DNA from: Verrucomicrobiia bacterium
Lineage (GTDB): Bacteria > Verrucomicrobiota > Verrucomicrobiia > Limisphaerales > UBA8199
Assembly: GCA_035946615.1 (NCBI GenBank)
Contig: DASYZB010000017.1
Location: 1-42,095, forward strand
Direction of reading: 5' to 3'
DNA length: 42,095 nt
Shown here: one piece after another, positions 40,788-42,095 of the stretch
Layout of the letters: every line of letters begins with the position of its first letter
How positions within the stretch are numbered: position 1 is the stretch's first letter
Made by a program: the position numbers and the translations under genes
Notes under the pieces: generated by a model
The model's input: only the letters and a program-made list of their open reading frames with translations
Database searches by the model: none
Told to the model about the DNA's origin: nothing

Positions 40788-41627
40788 ATGAGCCTGTCCA
40801 TTTCACCAGAGAAAACTGCTCCCCATAGAGAATATACCGCGTTTCACATCGCGCGCGTGTGGCATAGAGGATTTACTCTGATTGAACTGCTCGTCGTGAT
40901 CGCGATTATCGCGATACTCGCAGCACTCCTCCTTCCTGCCTTGTCGCTTGCAAAGGCCAAAGCAAACTCTGCGGCTTGCAAAAACCACCTTCGGCAACTT
41001 GGTGTGCCGCTCGAGATGTATGTTGAAGACAACGAGAATCGATTTCCGTATCTCTTTCTCTATACAGGCGCGAATCGCACCGGAACGGTGTTTTCGGCGT
41101 TGTATCCGTATTGTCCTGTGAGATGGACCAATGTGGCATATCACTGCCCGGGATATCGAGGAGCCATCGTTGATATTGGATCGGGAGCTTCGTTTTTCAC
41201 GGGGAGCTATGCATATAATGCAAATGGTACTGTCATTCCGGGGTTGGGGCCACCTTCGAGTTCCGGCGAGAGTCTCGGGTTATCTCCAGTCGATGATGAC
41301 GGCCTCACACAAACACCCAAAGCTGTCAGCCAAAGCACCGTCCGTTCTCCCGCAGAAATGCTTTCCATCGGGGATTCGAGGCTCGCTTCTTACTTCGCCC
41401 TCCCGGGCAACGCCAAAACGGCAGGAAGCGGGGAGATGAAATGTGGCGCGAATGCAGGACAACCACCACTCTTTCCTTACCCGCTCAGGCACGGCTCGAC
41501 CTACAATGTGGTGTTGTGTGACTCGCATGTGGAGTCCATAGGCGTGACGCTGCTGTTTCAGCCGGCTGCCACGGGCCTAAGGTGGAACCGAGATCATGAG
41601 CCACACCCGGAAACATGGGTGCCGTGA
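40788..41627 (+). CDS. Prepilin-like exported protein (N-terminal methylation motif, H-X9-DG type)
   Basis: 279 residues. After a basic 27-residue leader comes the prepilin cleavage/methylation motif [18 protein letters not shown] (processing after G28), so it is handled by a type IV pilin/type II secretion peptidase. The C-terminal region has [18 protein letters not shown], which is the H-X9-DG signature of the Verrucomicrobia/Planctomycetes family, here with Ser in place of Gly. Family members exist in dozens of copies per genome, and their cargo or pseudopilus role is unclear. No partner secretion genes are nearby. Confidence 0.88.
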   Translation: MSLSISPEKTAPHREYTAFHIARVWHRGFTLIELLVVIAIIAILAALLLPALSLAKAKANSAACKNHLRQLGVPLEMYVEDNENRFPYLFLYTGANRTGTVFSALYPYCPVRWTNVAYHCPGYRGAIVDIGSGASFFTGSYAYNANGTVIPGLGPPSSSGESLGLSPVDDDGLTQTPKAVSQSTVRSPAEMLSIGDSRLASYFALPGNAKTAGSGEMKCGANAGQPPLFPYPLRHGSTYNVVLCDSHVESIGVTLLFQPAATGLRWNRDHEPHPETWVP

Positions 41628-41735
41628 TGGAAAACCCATTAAAACGCATTTCGGACCCGGTGCAAGTTTTCCCTGCGCCAGTAGGTTCGAGCTAAAAACA
41701 CTGGCATCCCACAAGCGACAAAATTCGAGCGTGAA

Positions 41736-41753
41736 CCTTCGGTTTTCCGAAGG
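41736..41753 (+). terminator. Hairpin between prepilin gene and IS end
   Basis: A perfect 7-bp stem CCTTCGG-TTTT-CCGAAGG lies about 110 bases after the prepilin-like stop. There is no T tract after it. It could be a bidirectional weak terminator or part of the insertion sequence border. Confidence 0.35.
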
Positions 41754-41852
41754 ATCTGAAGAACCTACGGCGGGTCGACTTTAAGAATTTCAGCTCATTT
41801 TCCGCAACGGTAGAGATTGCCTTGGCTGGGTGCGTTTGGCTGTCCCACAGTT

Positions 41853-42095
41853 TCAGATGAAGCCGGGGAAAAACGCCTGTTCTGGCCGCCCCAGATATCT
41901 GAAGCTGCCTTCGGCTGTCCCATAGCGCGCTAAGAGCTTGAGTAAATCCCACTTACGCCACAGGCCCGTGCGCACGATGGCAAACAGGCGGCTGAAGCTA
42001 TGTGCCCACTCTGAGAGAAAGGCCAAGTATCTGAGTAAGAGATAGACCAACAAGGCCATCCAAATCTGCCACCGCACCGCATTAGCACTGGTGCC
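41853..42095 (-). CDS. IS4-family transposase, C-terminal part (cut by window edge)
   Basis: Reading from the window edge on the minus strand, the frame gives GTSANAVRWQIWMALLVYLL, then LAFLSEWAHSFSRLFAIVRT, then KLLARYGTAEGSFRYLGRPE, ending with FFPGFI and a TGA. This is the closing segment of IS4-type DDE transposases as I recall it. The catalytic part lies outside the window, so whether the element is intact is unknown. I could not identify the terminal inverted repeat in 41628-41852. Confidence 0.7.
   Translation of the reverse strand, partial: GTSANAVRWQIWMALLVYLLLRYLAFLSEWAHSFSRLFAIVRTGLWRKWDLLKLLARYGTAEGSFRYLGRPEQAFFPGFI

Overview
The window reads as a GC-rich chromosomal stretch from a member of the Verrucomicrobiota, most likely a Pedosphaera-like (subdivision 3) or related lineage. 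This rests on protein types, not on a marker gene. There is a paired cytochrome-type DUF1587/DUF1592/DUF1588/DUF1585 protein and DUF1552 protein. There is a prepilin-like exported protein with the [17 protein letters not shown] start. Several large exported proteins end in a short Trp...Phe-Phe/Tyr-Arg-Leu type C-terminal module, and many secreted or cytoplasmic carbohydrate enzymes are present. No rRNA, tRNA or CRISPR array was found.

Layout. 1-4.2 kb: an exported Ig-like protein, a coiled-coil protein, a PagL-like outer-membrane protein and a small conserved protein, with three copies of an intergenic repeat. 4.2-9.2 kb (minus strand): an HtrA/Deg protease with a clear terminator, then response regulator, histidine kinase and a PLP trans-sulfuration enzyme in tight succession. 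9.3-10.3 kb: a type II toxin-antitoxin pair preceded by a broken duplicate of the antitoxin tail. 10.3-12.2 kb (minus): an exported beta-helix protein. 12.5-19 kb (plus): a five-gene operon made of GH84 O-GlcNAcase, GNAT protein, DegT-type aminotransferase, PTS EIIC-type permease and an exported propeller/helical-barrel protein. 19-25.6 kb: a CDF metal exporter, an exported isochorismatase-GH29 fusion, a clan GH-A type hydrolase and a methyltransferase pseudogene. 25.8-30.4 kb: a secreted esterase divergent from the DUF1592/DUF1552 pair. 30.7-38.2 kb: a duplicated-domain exported protein, a tailspike-like beta-helix protein with a decapeptide stalk, a sugar-porter MFS and a phosphomannose-isomerase-like protein. 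38.2-42.1 kb: a second toxin-antitoxin pair, a methyltransferase remnant, a lipoprotein, the prepilin-like protein and the end of an IS4-type transposase cut by the window edge.

The most striking content is at 12.5-17.1 kb. The GH84 protein carries the catalytic motifs of animal O-GlcNAcase (OGA) and also what looks like its helical stalk domain. The next gene, overlapping by 4 bp, resembles the C-terminal acetyltransferase-like domain of the same animal enzyme. Unlike the animal domain, it keeps a full acetyl-CoA-binding motif. The two genes together look like human OGA split in two, sitting in an operon with an aminotransferase and an orphan chitobiose-type EIIC permease.

The second notable find is a palindromic element of about 102 bp present twice in opposite orientations (12305-12406 and 40469-40571). 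The copies are almost identical and each is bordered by its own perfect 7-bp direct repeat, which is the signature of a recently moved, non-autonomous mobile element. Comparisons with named families are made from memory of their motifs; no database search was run.
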